From the NCBI GenBank assembly GCA_008694505.1, contig VZDJ01000090.1:7309521-7373520 (forward strand): a DNA stretch of 64,000 bases, written 5' to 3'. Origin of the DNA: Cyanoderma ruficeps. Its lineage: Eukaryota; Chordata; Aves; Passeriformes; Timaliidae. Shown piece by piece: positions 53,201 through 62,553 of this stretch. Within the stretch, counting starts at the first letter, position 1; every line of letters starts with the position of its first letter. Both the position numbers and the translations under genes were made by a program. The notes beneath the pieces are model-generated. The model was not told where the DNA came from and did not search any database. It saw only the letters and a program-made list of their open reading frames with translations.

Positions 53201-53432
53201 TTAAGCCTTTGCTAAGAAGTCTTTTCCCCAGACCTTTTCTGTTCTTAGCATCTTCCAAGTGTCACAGGTAATAGAAAGGAACAGCCAAGTGATGCTGCTA
53301 GTTATAATTTTATTTTATAATTAATTTTATTATTTCCTTACATCTCTTTAGAATGAATACCACAACATCACTGCCGAGCAGAAATTTTTGAAGAAGCTTA
53401 TAGACAAGAACTTTGTGGTCAATTTGACGTGA
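35201..53432 (+). CDS. ST3GAL6: ST3 beta-galactoside alpha-2,3-sialyltransferase 6 (ten spliced exons)
   Basis: Joined exons give a 356-residue protein that I recognise as ST3Gal-VI, which adds alpha-2,3-linked sialic acid from CMP-sialic acid to terminal galactose of Gal-beta1,4-GlcNAc chains in the Golgi and contributes to sialyl-Lewis-x type selectin ligands. Architecture: a short basic N-terminus, a signal-anchor at about residues 4-20, a Ser/Thr-rich stem, then the GT29 catalytic domain. Sialyl motif L starts around Cys145 ([10 protein letters not shown]) and runs to about 190; motif S is around [13 protein letters not shown], 283-305; motif III is HYYG at 318-321; motif VS is His334 to Glu339. 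Cys145 and Cys298 are the expected disulfide pair. Six N-glycosylation sequons are present (N156, N208, N314, N322, N335, N354). All splice sites are GT/AG and every phase matches. Human ST3GAL6 is 331 residues; the difference is almost entirely coding exon 2. ST3GAL4 is the closest alternative, but the sequence tracks ST3GAL6. Confidence 0.96.
36063..36143 (+). CDS. ST3GAL6: ST3GAL6 coding exon 2, frame-neutral stem exon
   Basis: 81 bases between a strong acceptor (CCCTTTTTGCAG) and a near-consensus donor (GA|GTAAGT). It encodes residues 31-57, 11 of 26 full codons being Ser or Thr. Entry and exit phases are identical, so skipping it joins TG to G, keeps Trp30 and leaves the frame open. The human reference protein runs straight from this Trp into the segment of exon 3, so this exon looks like an insertion in the stem or an alternative cassette. 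Confidence 0.8.
37401..37478 (+). CDS. ST3GAL6: ST3GAL6 coding exon 3
   Basis: 78 bases, residues 58-82 plus two bases of Gly83. Contains [20 protein letters not shown], matching the stem-to-catalytic junction of the human enzyme (its CLSKPAF segment). The acceptor is T-rich ending TTTTTTTGCAG and the donor is GG|GTGAGT. Phases continue from exon 2 and also from exon 1. Confidence 0.93.
39528..39631 (+). CDS. ST3GAL6: ST3GAL6 coding exon 4
   Basis: 104 bases, residues 84-117 plus one base. Encodes [20 protein letters not shown] followed by [10 protein letters not shown], the start of the catalytic fold; the LPYG turn is shared with the mammalian enzyme. The acceptor is CCTTCATCAG and the donor is CAG|GTTTGT. 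Confidence 0.93.
40329..40392 (+). CDS. ST3GAL6: ST3GAL6 coding exon 5
   Basis: 64 bases, residues 118-138. Encodes [21 protein letters not shown]. The Cys in LQNC aligns with the LQSC of the human protein. The acceptor is TTTTTTAG and the donor is AG|GTGAGG. It is followed by the largest intron of the coding region (40,393-46,181). Confidence 0.93.
42582..42608. repeat. perfect 11-bp inverted repeat
   Basis: TTCCACTGAAA at 42,582-42,592 faces its exact reverse complement at 42,598-42,608 across the loop CAGTA. It lies inside an ST3GAL6 intron. Confidence 0.85.
44675..44690. repeat. short TG microsatellite
   Basis: Eight uninterrupted TG units, flanked by ATACATG-type alternating purine-pyrimidine sequence. 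It is intronic and probably length-polymorphic. Confidence 0.9.
46182..46277 (+). CDS. ST3GAL6: ST3GAL6 coding exon 6 (sialyl motif L, first half)
   Basis: 96 bases, residues 139-170. Encodes [16 protein letters not shown] then [13 protein letters not shown], the CMP-sialic-acid-binding half of motif L with the invariant Cys and the VGNGG turn. The acceptor is TTGTTCCACAG and the donor is AG|GTAAAT. Confidence 0.96.
46674..46860 (+). CDS. ST3GAL6: ST3GAL6 coding exon 7 (sialyl motif L, second half)
   Basis: 187 bases, residues 171-233. Encodes [20 protein letters not shown], completing motif L, then [20 protein letters not shown] and the following strand. The acceptor is GTCCTCTGCAG and the donor is ATA|GTGAGT, leaving phase 0. 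Identity with mammalian ST3GAL6 is very high here. Confidence 0.96.
47911..48048 (+). CDS. ST3GAL6: ST3GAL6 coding exon 8
   Basis: 138 bases, 46 codons, residues 234-279. Encodes [20 protein letters not shown] then [19 protein letters not shown], matching the GFWKKPALN and RILDP blocks of the family. The acceptor is CCTGTCACAG and the donor is GAG|GTATGT; both borders are phase 0. Confidence 0.95.
48049..51513 (+). other. ST3GAL6 intron between coding exons 8 and 9
   Basis: No gene inside. It includes an A/C-rich low-complexity tract at about 48,408-48,535 and a partial tandem repeat with a 21-base unit at 49,498-49,537 (two copies of GAGCCTGCACATCTGCAGC). Confidence 0.8.
51514..51666 (+). 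CDS. ST3GAL6: ST3GAL6 coding exon 9 (sialyl motifs S and III)
   Basis: 153 bases, 51 codons, residues 280-330. Encodes [19 protein letters not shown], motif S with the second invariant Cys (298), then [20 protein letters not shown], containing motif III (HYYG, 318-321). The acceptor is TTTTGTTGTAG and the donor is CAG|GTAACT. Confidence 0.96.
53352..53432 (+). CDS. ST3GAL6: ST3GAL6 last coding exon (motif VS and stop)
   Basis: 81 bases including TGA at 53,430-53,432. Encodes [20 protein letters not shown] then FVVNLT. His334 and Glu339 form motif VS. The protein ends directly after the NLT sequon, two residues sooner than the human enzyme. The acceptor is CATCTCTTTAG. Confidence 0.95.
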   Translation, partial: NEYHNITAEQKFLKKLIDKNFVVNLT

Positions 53433-54628
53433 AAGCTGAATGGAAAATACAAAGAACAATCACTATTTTCAAGATTTGAAAAATTTTTATTTTTTGTATG
53501 ACATTTTTATTTTTTAAGTGCAGCATAACTGTTTACTGTTTAAAGGAGCCCAGAAACCTCATCAAGGCAAAAGCTTCTAAGCCTGAGGGTAATGGACTAT
53601 TGCAAACAGAGTTAACTGAATTTCTGTGAAGCTATTTAAATAGTGGGGAAACCATGAAACTTTCAACTGAAAGTATCAGGGATATATAAAAATGTGATGC
53701 ACATCACTTACGTATCAGTGAGAACTCTTTCCAAATGGTTAATTCTCTGGAATGCTTTTGTTTCTGATGTCCTCCAAAAAGAGTTCCACTGTCAAGAGAC
53801 TGAGATGACCAGTGTTCAGTCAGTAGGTGGATGTGAAGTCATGACTATCTGTCTTGTTGTATGAAAATGGCTTTAAAACTATGCATCTAAATCATTACTG
53901 TGTGTTTTGGAGAAGGGGGGACACACAGTCTGCGCAGGTTTTGTCCTGCCACACTCCTGAGGAGAGGATGCCCCCTTCAGCCAAGCAGCCACAGCTTCTG
54001 CACTGACCATCAACTCTGAACTTCTGTCTGCCTTTGCCAAAGGTGAAGACCCTTTGTCTGATTTGTGGAGATCTTGGTGTTGACAATGCTTGTATTGTAC
54101 CCTTTTTATGGAAAAATCGTACTCCCTGTGCTGTGCATCCAGTAAATTTTACAGTGGCTGACTTGACTCAAAAAAGAGGAAATATGAAGACTGAAGAGCT
54201 GTCTAAACTACCTGTGTGTCACACTACAACAGAAACACAGGCTTGGACAGAGATCTTCATGCCTGAGTTTAGAGTCGATGTTTGTTGGAGTCCTAGTTCT
54301 CTAGGACAGGATCTCGTGTATTTTTTGTTTGCTCCTCAAAAACAGGTGGATTTTTCCAAACGAGGACAATCTCCTTCCTCAGATGCTGTAATGCATCAGT
54401 ACAAGCAAGGAATACTCCCATTTTTGGCAGTAGAGTGTGGTAGGGAGTATCTAGGATGTACCTCAGCTAAATCATCATTTGGCATCTGTTTACCTCTTCT
54501 GTCTTGATATTTAAGTTTGAAGTGTGTGGCTGAAAATCATTTAACAGTGGGAACTTACTCGAGATTTTAATTGAAACATTTAATGAGATGTTTGTTTCCC
54601 ATAGTGGTTTGTCTCTGACAAGCCTGTG

Positions 54629-54634
54629 AATAAA
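54629..54634 (+). terminator. candidate polyadenylation signal, ST3GAL6
   Basis: AATAAA about 1.2 kb after the ST3GAL6 stop, the first canonical hexamer downstream that I noticed. Confidence 0.45.
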
Positions 54635-54839
54635 GTAAATCTGCCTGGGAAGGTGCTTGACAACTGTCAAAGAACAATGTGCTGTTCCAGTTCTCTCACA
54701 GGACATCTGTATAAAGTTTTTATTTTAATTATGGCAGAATTTCTGGAAGATTTTACGGTTATCAATCACAGCTGAAGAAAACACAAAGTTGACTTTAAAA
54801 AAGTCTTTGAGGTTGGTAGGAATACCGTTGTTGCTTTTA

Positions 54840-54845
54840 AATAAA
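54840..54845 (+). terminator. second candidate polyadenylation signal, ST3GAL6
   Basis: AATAAA about 1.4 kb after the stop. Further hexamers near 57,073 and 57,991 could serve longer transcripts. Confidence 0.4.
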
Positions 54846-54869
54846 ATTATATAGAGTGAGTACATTTAG

Positions 54870-57800
54870 GAGTAATGTAAACAATCACAATATGAACATA
54901 AACCATGGTATTATTGTCAGAAGCTGAGGATTGCAGGAGCACTGAACAGAATTTATTTTGCTGCACCTGTGTTGAGGAATAACTATTCAAGTAACCAAAG
55001 AGTCACCTTTCTTGTGGGCTTCAGTAGGTGTTTAAAAAAAAACTAAAAAAACCCCACACACACCTTCCCATAGTTCTCATTTCCAGCTTTAGCTCCTTGG
55101 CTCTGCCCTTTGGGAATTAGGGAGGGCAGTATGGTCTGGAGAGGTGCCACAGCTGAAGGAGAGGAGGCTCGTATTTTCACCCAGTGATTCCTGAGCTTTG
55201 GTCTGTTTCAAGCAAGCTGGACATACCTGAAATAACTCGAGATGTCAGAAAAATCTGTGGTATGGGGTGGGGAAGGATGGAGGAGTGTCCCAGCAAGGCA
55301 CAGGGTGTGCTATGGTGTCTTGTCTGCTGTGGGGCCCTTGGGTGCAGCTGCACTCCAGCTGTGTGCAGGGTGGGAGTGTGGAGGAGAGGGAGCGTGTGGG
55401 AGGTCCTGGGGCACTGCAGCAGGTGGCTCTGGTGGTAGAAGTTGAGGAAATCACAATTTCTTTACCAGCTGGCAGAAGGCCTCTTTATTTTTTGTATCTC
55501 CTATTTTTTTTTCCTGAGACTTTGAAGAGGTCTTTGCTTGAAAATCTGAATACAAACAGGTGGGGTTTCACCTAAGAAAATAGTGACAGTATTGTCTTTG
55601 TCTCTACCAGCATTTATTTCTCTTGGTTATTTCAGTTAATGGAAAGGTTTGTATGTGATTCTGCAGCCCCAGGCCTACAGTGATTTAAACTGACAGTAAT
55701 AATTCCACCTGAAAAGCTGCTGTGGCAAGGCTTTTTGCAGACATAGCAGTGTTCTCCAAGCTCTTGTTGTGGAAGAGCCCCTGGTAGATCTTTGATTGTG
55801 TTGGAAGCCAAGGCTGGCAGAATTGGGGGGCTGCCCCTTCACCCTCAAAATCCACAATTGCTTCCAGAGCTGGGGCCCCCAGTTCTCCCAGTGGCTGCTG
55901 CCACTTTGCAGCTGCATGCATGTAACATCTTGCAGGATCCAGTCCAGGAAGGTTTTTTCCAGGAGAGCTGTTGAATTTTTTCCAGACACTGTGAAGAGAG
56001 TTCTTGTGATGGGGCAGGCTGCATCCGTCTGCTTCTCCACCTCTGTCTCCAGTTCCAGGAAGTGGGTAGGGAGCTCTGCTTTTGAAGATGTGGTTATTTT
56101 CTCTGCTTTTTTTTCATCTCCAGAGATACTCTTCCCACTAATCTAAACTGATTCCTTCTCCAATTTTTCCAGTAGGTTTTCTGCTTTTTGTGGGAGGATG
56201 GGATTTGGATTCTAGCTGTAGCAGAACAAATAAAATAATGGAGGGAAAAAAAAAGCCACTTAATGGTAAAAAAATGGTGTCTCCCAAACTCTTTGTAGTT
56301 AAAGAAGAATCCCTTTAGTGTTTTTCACTTTTGCCACATCAGCTTTTTGATCTCCCTAAAATACTTTTTTAAAAAATGTTTGGTGTTCTCAATGAATTGA
56401 CTATGTTCCCTACAGGCGTTTATCCCTATCAGCTGTTTCTTTTTGTATCCTACTATGCCTTCCCATTGTATGACTGACTTATTTATCAATTAAGCAGTAC
56501 TTCCAGGGATATTTTTCTCCCATTTCTGTGCTGAGTCCACCACAGTTACTGTCCCAGGGTGACTGGGTAACATTTTGAATGAAACCTGTTCCCTCAGGAT
56601 CAAGACAAGAGCTGATGCTGCTGATTAACCATGGTTTGGTTTTTTGGTTTTTTTTTTCTTTTGTTTATTTGTTTTTGTTTTGTTTTGCTTGGGGGGGTGT
56701 TGGTGTTTGGTTTGGTTTTTTGTTTGTTGTTTTGTTTGTTTGTGTGTGTTTTGTTCTGAAAGCCCAGCTTGTAGGCCAGTAGCTTTTCTCCTCAGTAATA
56801 AGCAGTGAGCCAAGTAATGAATTTTTCTCGCCACAAGATACTTTGTAGGATCCTGTGTACACCAGCCCTGTTCCACCACCTGCTTCAAGCACATCATTGC
56901 TGCTGCCCTGCCTTGAGGACAGGTCTTGCTTTGGCACTAACTTCATTCAGACAGGAACACCCATGTGTAGTGTATTTCTCAACAGTGCTCATAGGTTACA
57001 GTGTCTATTCTGTCTGGGCACACATTTTCACAGGTGTTCTGCAGTACCAACAACTTGACTTGGTGCTTCTAGAATAAAACAATAACGCTAACACCAAATA
57101 CTTAGATAGTTTCTGAGTGTGAGCTGCTATTAAGACTTTCCGTTTTTGCCATTCCTGAAAATGAGATCTCTGCACTGAAACTTCCCTTTAAAAGCTATCT
57201 ATTTTTTTCTTTTAATCAGGAGTGAAGCTGCCAATTTTGAATCCCAGGGTGCTGACAGCTTTATTTCTCTGTCTGATAATGGTGTAACTCTGTAGGTCCC
57301 CAGTGTCTCCTGTCATTTTTATGTCTCAAGTCAGATGTTCTCTTCCCTTCTACTTTGTTCTTGTTCTCTAGCAGCCTGCTGAATTTCTAGACAGCATCAC
57401 CTTACAGCTAAGGTGCTTCTGCATTTAATCTGCCACCCCTCTCAAAATGGTGCCCTGTGAGAAAGACACATCTCTAAGATACCAAACTACGCACAAAACA
57501 GGCAGGATGACACATGTTGGCTGAAGGTTCTCTTTGGCTCAGTCTTTCAGGACTGTTTTGTTGGGAAACTCTTTCTTCCTCTGCTGTAATAATTAAGGGA
57601 AGTCACAGACTATTGCACTAAATATGAATCTGAGAGTGCCTAAAAGACGTTAAAAAATGTAATTTCCGGTGATTATATAGATGATAATGACACAGAATCA
57701 CAACTTGGGTGTTTAATTAGCATGTGGTACTAGTTTCCAATGCCATACTTTCCTTTTTAGCAATGCTCTGGGGGAGAGTGTAAATACCTTCACTTTTAAG

Positions 57801-59030
57801 TGGACTCTGATTTTTAAGAACAAAGAAAGCTCAACATACATTTTTGGTATTGGGAAATAGTTATTTTATTTGCCATTTGTCTTAAGTTTTATATGCCTTT
57901 AAAGTGCCATGCCACCTGTATTTTGGAGAATTCTTAGTTGTTTCAAGTGAAATTTTGGATGCTACAAATGGAAGAAGATTATTTTCCTGTGAATAAACTG
58001 TTAAATACAGTGCTCTCAGACTTATTTTTGCAAGGCTGGTTCTCTGCGTGTGAGCGTGGATGTGTGGGTATGCCCAGGGCCATTGTTACTGGTGTGTAAA
58101 GTAAACGGTGATGTCAGATACAGTATCAAGTTTTGGAACAAACTTCAGTGCTTTGTAGAGCAAACAGCTGAATGTTTTTGTACCTGCATGGGCTGTGTTG
58201 TACTCTGGCTGGAGATCTGCCTTCAGGCTGAGTACAGCCAGAGTTGGGGCATGTTTTTTGTGGATAAGATCAAGAGCAGCATCCTTATGATTTGAATTTC
58301 TCACCGTTTTTTGAATCTTGTCTTATTGTGGACTGTCAGGGGAATGCTAAAATGAGAGATGTAGAATGAAGAGGATGGTGTGTGATAAAAAGTTTCAGGA
58401 AGTGGAAATGGCTTCAGATAGAGAGGGATGCTGAGGGCAGTACTTGGCTCGTTATTTGTTTTCTCTTTGTGCAGTAAAAATGAGATGCTGAGGGCTTCAG
58501 GGAGTCCAAGGGAGCTTTGGATAACAATTCTCTGGCAAAGCAGGTATTCAGTGCATTCCTTTCAGTATGGACAGTTCAGGAGTTCACCAGCTTGGAAGAA
58601 ATGCTTGTCTCTGAGGTGAGGTGGGGAAGCCACATTAGGAGAGGCAGCATCTCTCATCCTGGTCAGTCAGTTCTGCCTTTTCAGGCAACACCAGCCCTTA
58701 GCAGCAGCCTCTGGCTGACTCTTTGGCTGCCCCTCTGCACTCCCACGCTGGCTCGTGCTGGGCAGTATCTGTCCCCACGGGCTGCCTGAGGGAGCCCCTC
58801 CTTCCTTGTGTTCCCCCAGACCCTGCTGTGCCCTCCCACCAAATGGGATGTGTTCTCTCTGCCTTAGAGCATGTTTTGCCAGGAGATGGGAACTAGAGAA
58901 AAGGGTGTATGTCTGTATCAGGCTGTCAGTGGTTTCAGAGAGCCCTTGATAAATGAATTCAGCAGGTTGAATGTTCCTTCTGATAGTTCTGAATGAAGAC
59001 AGAATTGGTTTTTGGTTTTTTAATTTTTAA
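54870..59030. other. convergent intergenic region between ST3GAL6 and COL8A1
   Basis: No gene is recognisable. Open frames up to about 120 codons lack domains. The stretch includes a T/G low-complexity block at 56,632-56,755 and an inverted repeat at 58,202-58,244 (ten-base arms ACTCTGGCTG, 23-base loop). Long 3'UTR forms of either gene could reach into it. Confidence 0.5.
56632..56755. repeat. T/G-rich low-complexity block
   Basis: About 120 bases made almost only of T runs and G runs (for example GGTTTTTTGGTTTTTTTTTT, later GGGGGGGTGTTGG). It is the longest of several such tracts in the window. Confidence 0.85.
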
Positions 59031-60646
59031 AGATATTTAATAAGATATTTTTTTCAAATCAGTACAAAAATTTTAAATACAAAATTATTTGCTTTTGACA
59101 TATCTCATATATTCTGGGAACATACTGAAGTCACCAGTGTCTGGTAAACTGTCCGTCCATTCCTGCCACCGTTCCATAAAGTTTCTGAGATAAAGCACCA
59201 CATTATATCACTGGAGTCCTTAGTCAATGTTAGACTGCATTAAACTCTGCATTTAAATAATGGTAATGCCAGTTAAATCCAATCTTAGTTCTGCATGAAA
59301 AAAATCTAGTTCATTTTTGAATCAAAAGCAGTAGCAGTAGCTAAAGACATTGAAGAAGTGATGAGCACCTAACTCTGAGCTAGCGCAGCAGTGTGTGATG
59401 TGCAGCACTGTACAGGGAACCACAGCAAGGTCCACTGCCTTTGGGAACAGAACACTTGTTGGGGTGAGATTAGCACCATTGATGAGCAGACAGAGACCTC
59501 GTGCACAGAGGTCGCTGTCCTCAAGTACAGAGAAGTATTGAGGCCTGCAGGTTCTCCTTGACAGCTGGTAACATAAATAAGGATTGGAAAACAGCTTTTA
59601 GAGAGAACCAAGTTCTCGGATAAATCTGCGTGATCAGTATTGCCGGTAAAGTTACTGGTTGATCTCGAGCAACAGACCAGTTAAGCAAACAGAGCTACTT
59701 CTGCTTTGCCTAGTCATTGGAGAGCAAACTGATTCAGCTTTTGCTGAGTGGCAGCATAGGTGTCTCTTCTGACAAGCCAAATGGGTTCTTGGTACAAGCA
59801 CAGAAATCCAAGCAAATTAATGCCACCCTGAAGTATTGCCATGTGTTGGCCAAAATTGTCTCAATGGCACAAGTAAATGGGGGAGATTTACCCTCATCTA
59901 CTTGAGCTGTGTGAATAGAGAATGGAGACTTTCCAAGTGCTGTGGCATTTTGAGGTGAAACCAGTGCCTGCTGGAGTCAGTGGTGACATTTTAGGTCCAA
60001 TGACTGCTGGAGAAGGCTCAGAGGGAGTGGGTATGCCATCAGGATTCCTCTTCCATCATAAATAAATTGTTTAGGAAAAAAAACCCACACCTGCAGGATT
60101 ATTTTATTACAGGGAAAGGGAATAGAAGTGAGTCTCCAGCTAAGAGAACCTTTGCTTGTCAGGCAGACCTGCTGTCAAAAACCCAAGAAAACCCCCCACC
60201 CAGACAACTAAGCCACTCAAATTTTTTAATATAATTAGAAACTGACCTACTCTGGTTTAAGTCAATGTTTTTCATCTCATAACTATGATCAATGCAACAG
60301 GAGTGAGTGATATACACTGATTTGAACTTTAGTACTGAATTACTGTGAATGAAATTAAGTAAGCATGGTGTTGCAGAAATATATAATGTACAGCTAATAT
60401 GTCCCCCTTGGGTGCAAAACAACTGTTTATGAACCTGGTACACATCTTTAGATATGTTCACCACACCTTCTTTTTTTAATAACTAGCTGTGCATAATGTT
60501 AAACTTCGTAGTTGTTGGTTTTTGCTTTTGTGCAAGATGGTCCAAAATGGTCATAAAACGCATCTTTTTGTGGTATAGAAGTTTGAAGCAGAGGAGAAAG
60601 GTTTTGAGTTCGTGTGTGTGTTGCGTGTGTGCCCGTTTGTTTTGTT
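59031..60646 (-). other. COL8A1: COL8A1 3'UTR (probable extent)
   Basis: Follows the COL8A1 stop on the minus strand. A minus-strand AATAAA (plus-strand TTTATT, 60,103-60,108) would give a UTR of about 0.55 kb. An ATTAAA (plus-strand TTTAAT, 59,036-59,041) in a very AT-rich patch at 59,020-59,110 would give about 1.6 kb. Mammalian COL8A1 messages have long 3'UTRs, so the longer form is plausible. Confidence 0.45.
60103..60108 (-). terminator. candidate polyadenylation signal, COL8A1
   Basis: AATAAA on the minus strand, about 540 bases beyond the COL8A1 stop codon. Confidence 0.4.
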
Positions 60647-62553
60647 TTACATGGGATACAATAAATACCCTGAAAAAGACGAATGAACGTACTGCCCGGC
60701 ATAGAGTCCTGCCGCCTGCTCGGATGGCATCTGAACGTAAACCTTGTCCCCGGGCATCAGCTGCACCACGGCGCTGCCCGAAGCCTGGTCCAGGAAGCCC
60801 TTCTTGTACTCGTCGTAGGTGTACATCAGCGGCTCGTTGTTCTTGTACAGCGCCACCCACACGTTGGCGCCTTTGCAGTGGACGTGGTAGGCGAAGTAGT
60901 AGACGCCGGGGATCTCGCAGGTGAAGATGCCCGTCTGCGGGTTGTAGTTCTGCCGCCCGTTGTACAGGAGCTTGTCGAACTTCACGGGCACCCCGACGCG
61001 GGGGAAAGGCGTCAGGAGCTCTGCCGTGAACGCGGGCATCTCGTAGACAATGCCGCCGGCCTTGCCTTTCTTGCCCTTGTAGCCGTAGGGGGGCTTCAGG
61101 CCGTCTATCCCTGGTCCCGCTTCAGGCAGGTACTGTCCCACGGCCGGTGGAGTGGGCGGGATGACGACCGGGGGGCCTGGGGGCCCGGGGGGGCCCGGTG
61201 GCCCCTGGAGCCCCGGCTGGCCGGGGGGACCGAGCGCCCCCGGCTTCCCCGGGGGTCCCTGCAGCCCCGCAGCTCCAGGCTTGCCTACCCCGGGGAAGCC
61301 GGGGGGGCCGGGCATGCCCGGCTCGCCCTTGGCCCCTGGCAGCCCGGGGGGGCCGATGGGGCCGCTGGGTCCCGCGATGCCCGGGATGCCCGAGGGGCCC
61401 TGAAGGCCCTGGGCACCGGGGAGCCCGGGCTCGCCCTTGGGCCCCACAAGCCCTGGGACGCCCGGCAGCCCCGGCAAGCCTTTGTGTCCGGCTTCCCCCT
61501 TGGGTCCTGTGGGACCCGGCAGCCCCCGCAGCCCAGGGCCACCCACTTCCCCAGGAAAGCCTGGCTTTCCTGGAAAACCCTGCAGGCCGGGTTCTCCCTT
61601 GGGACCGACCGGTCCCGGCGGCCCTACGGCACCCCCCTCCCCTTTAGGTCCTGGGAAGCCGGCGGCCCCCGGGGGGCCCATGATGCCCGGCAGCCCTGGC
61701 TGCCCGGGCTCCCCCGGCGGCCCTCCCATGCCAGGTGGCCCCGCGTGCCCCTTCTCCCCCTTCGGCCCCAGGGGCCCAGGCAGACCACCCACACCTCGCT
61801 CCCCTTTGGGCCCGGGGAAGCCCGGCTTCCCAACCCCAGGGAGGCCGGGGGGCCCCGGTAGGCCTGGCAGTCCCTGCTCCCCTTTGCCCCCCGGGAAGCC
61901 GGGCTGGCCAGGCATGCCGTCCTGGCCTGGTTTGCCAATGCCAGGCGGGCCAGGAGGGCCTTGGATCCCGGGGGCCCCTGGCGGCCCCTGCAGCCCCAAC
62001 TCTCCTGGGGGTCCGGGTTTGCCCAGGGGTCCCTGTGGGCCGGGGAAGCCAACCATGCCCGGTTTGCCAACGCCTGGCAGCCCCACGGGGCCGGGGGGAC
62101 CAGGCAGCCCAGGTGGACCCTTCAGACCCGGCAAGCCCGGGATCCCGACCCCCTTCTCCCCTTTTGGCCCTGGGATCCCAGGGATTCCTGGTGGCCCCTT
62201 CATCCCAGGCTCACCCTTTGGCCCCGGTTGCCCCTGCAGCCCCGGAGCACCCGCTTTCCCTATGCCGGGAAGCCCGTGAGGCCCTGGTGGTCCTTGGGGT
62301 CCGGGTATCCCCATGGGCCCAATCTCCCCCTTCGGCCCCATCTCCCCTCTTGGCCCTGGGGGCCCCATGACCCCTGGTTTTCCTGGCATCCCTGGCAAAC
62401 CCGGCTTTCCAATTCCTGGGTATCCTTGTGGGCCTGGTTTTCCTTTGGCTCCTGGCACGCCATGACCTGGTAATCCTGGTGGCCCTGGTGGCCCTCTTGG
62501 TCCAGGCTCACCCGGGGGGCCTTGCTCACCCCTCAGACTGCGCATGGGAATTT
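60647..62553 (-). CDS. COL8A1: collagen type VIII alpha-1 chain, large 3' coding exon (5' part of gene outside window)
   Basis: Encodes the last 635 residues of a short-chain network collagen of Descemet's membrane and vascular basement membranes. The exon begins at 62,553 after the acceptor CCCAACCCAG with a long pyrimidine tract. The first two bases complete a Glu codon, then Ile-Pro-Met (Met codon at 62,543-62,545). Numbering from that Met: residues 1-5 link, about 6-455 Gly-X-Y triple helix with exactly eight short interruptions of the Gly-X-Gly kind (GHG, GIG, GVG), a Pro-rich hinge ([10 protein letters not shown]), and a C1q/NC1 domain at about 503-632 (MPAFTAEL ... [11 protein letters not shown]). 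The hinge and NC1 match COL8A1 ([21 protein letters not shown]), not COL8A2. The missing upstream exon should carry the signal peptide and NC2 domain, about 109 residues, since human COL8A1 has 744. The stop TAA is at 60,647-60,649. Confidence 0.97.

Larger units (their letters stand above)
53433..54865 (+). other. ST3GAL6: ST3GAL6 3'UTR (probable extent)
   Basis: The region after the stop has no coding signal. Near its start two similar U-rich blocks of the form TTTTTATTTTTT occur about 13 bases apart (53,484-53,516), possible binding sites for U-rich RNA-binding proteins. The extent is set by the polyadenylation signals at 54,629 and 54,840; longer forms are possible. A 157-codon frame at 54,034-54,507 falls inside and is treated as chance. 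Confidence 0.55.

Noticed and set aside
54034..54507. 157-codon frame after ST3GAL6
   Set aside because: Lies within the probable 3'UTR, has no domain and no splice connection.
58202..58244. Ten-base inverted repeat considered as an RNA gene
   Set aside because: The 23-base loop and short arms do not form a tRNA or a typical pre-miRNA shape.
60683..61861. 392-codon plus-strand frame opposite COL8A1
   Set aside because: Mirror of the collagen exon; its openness follows from the codon pattern of the real gene on the other strand.
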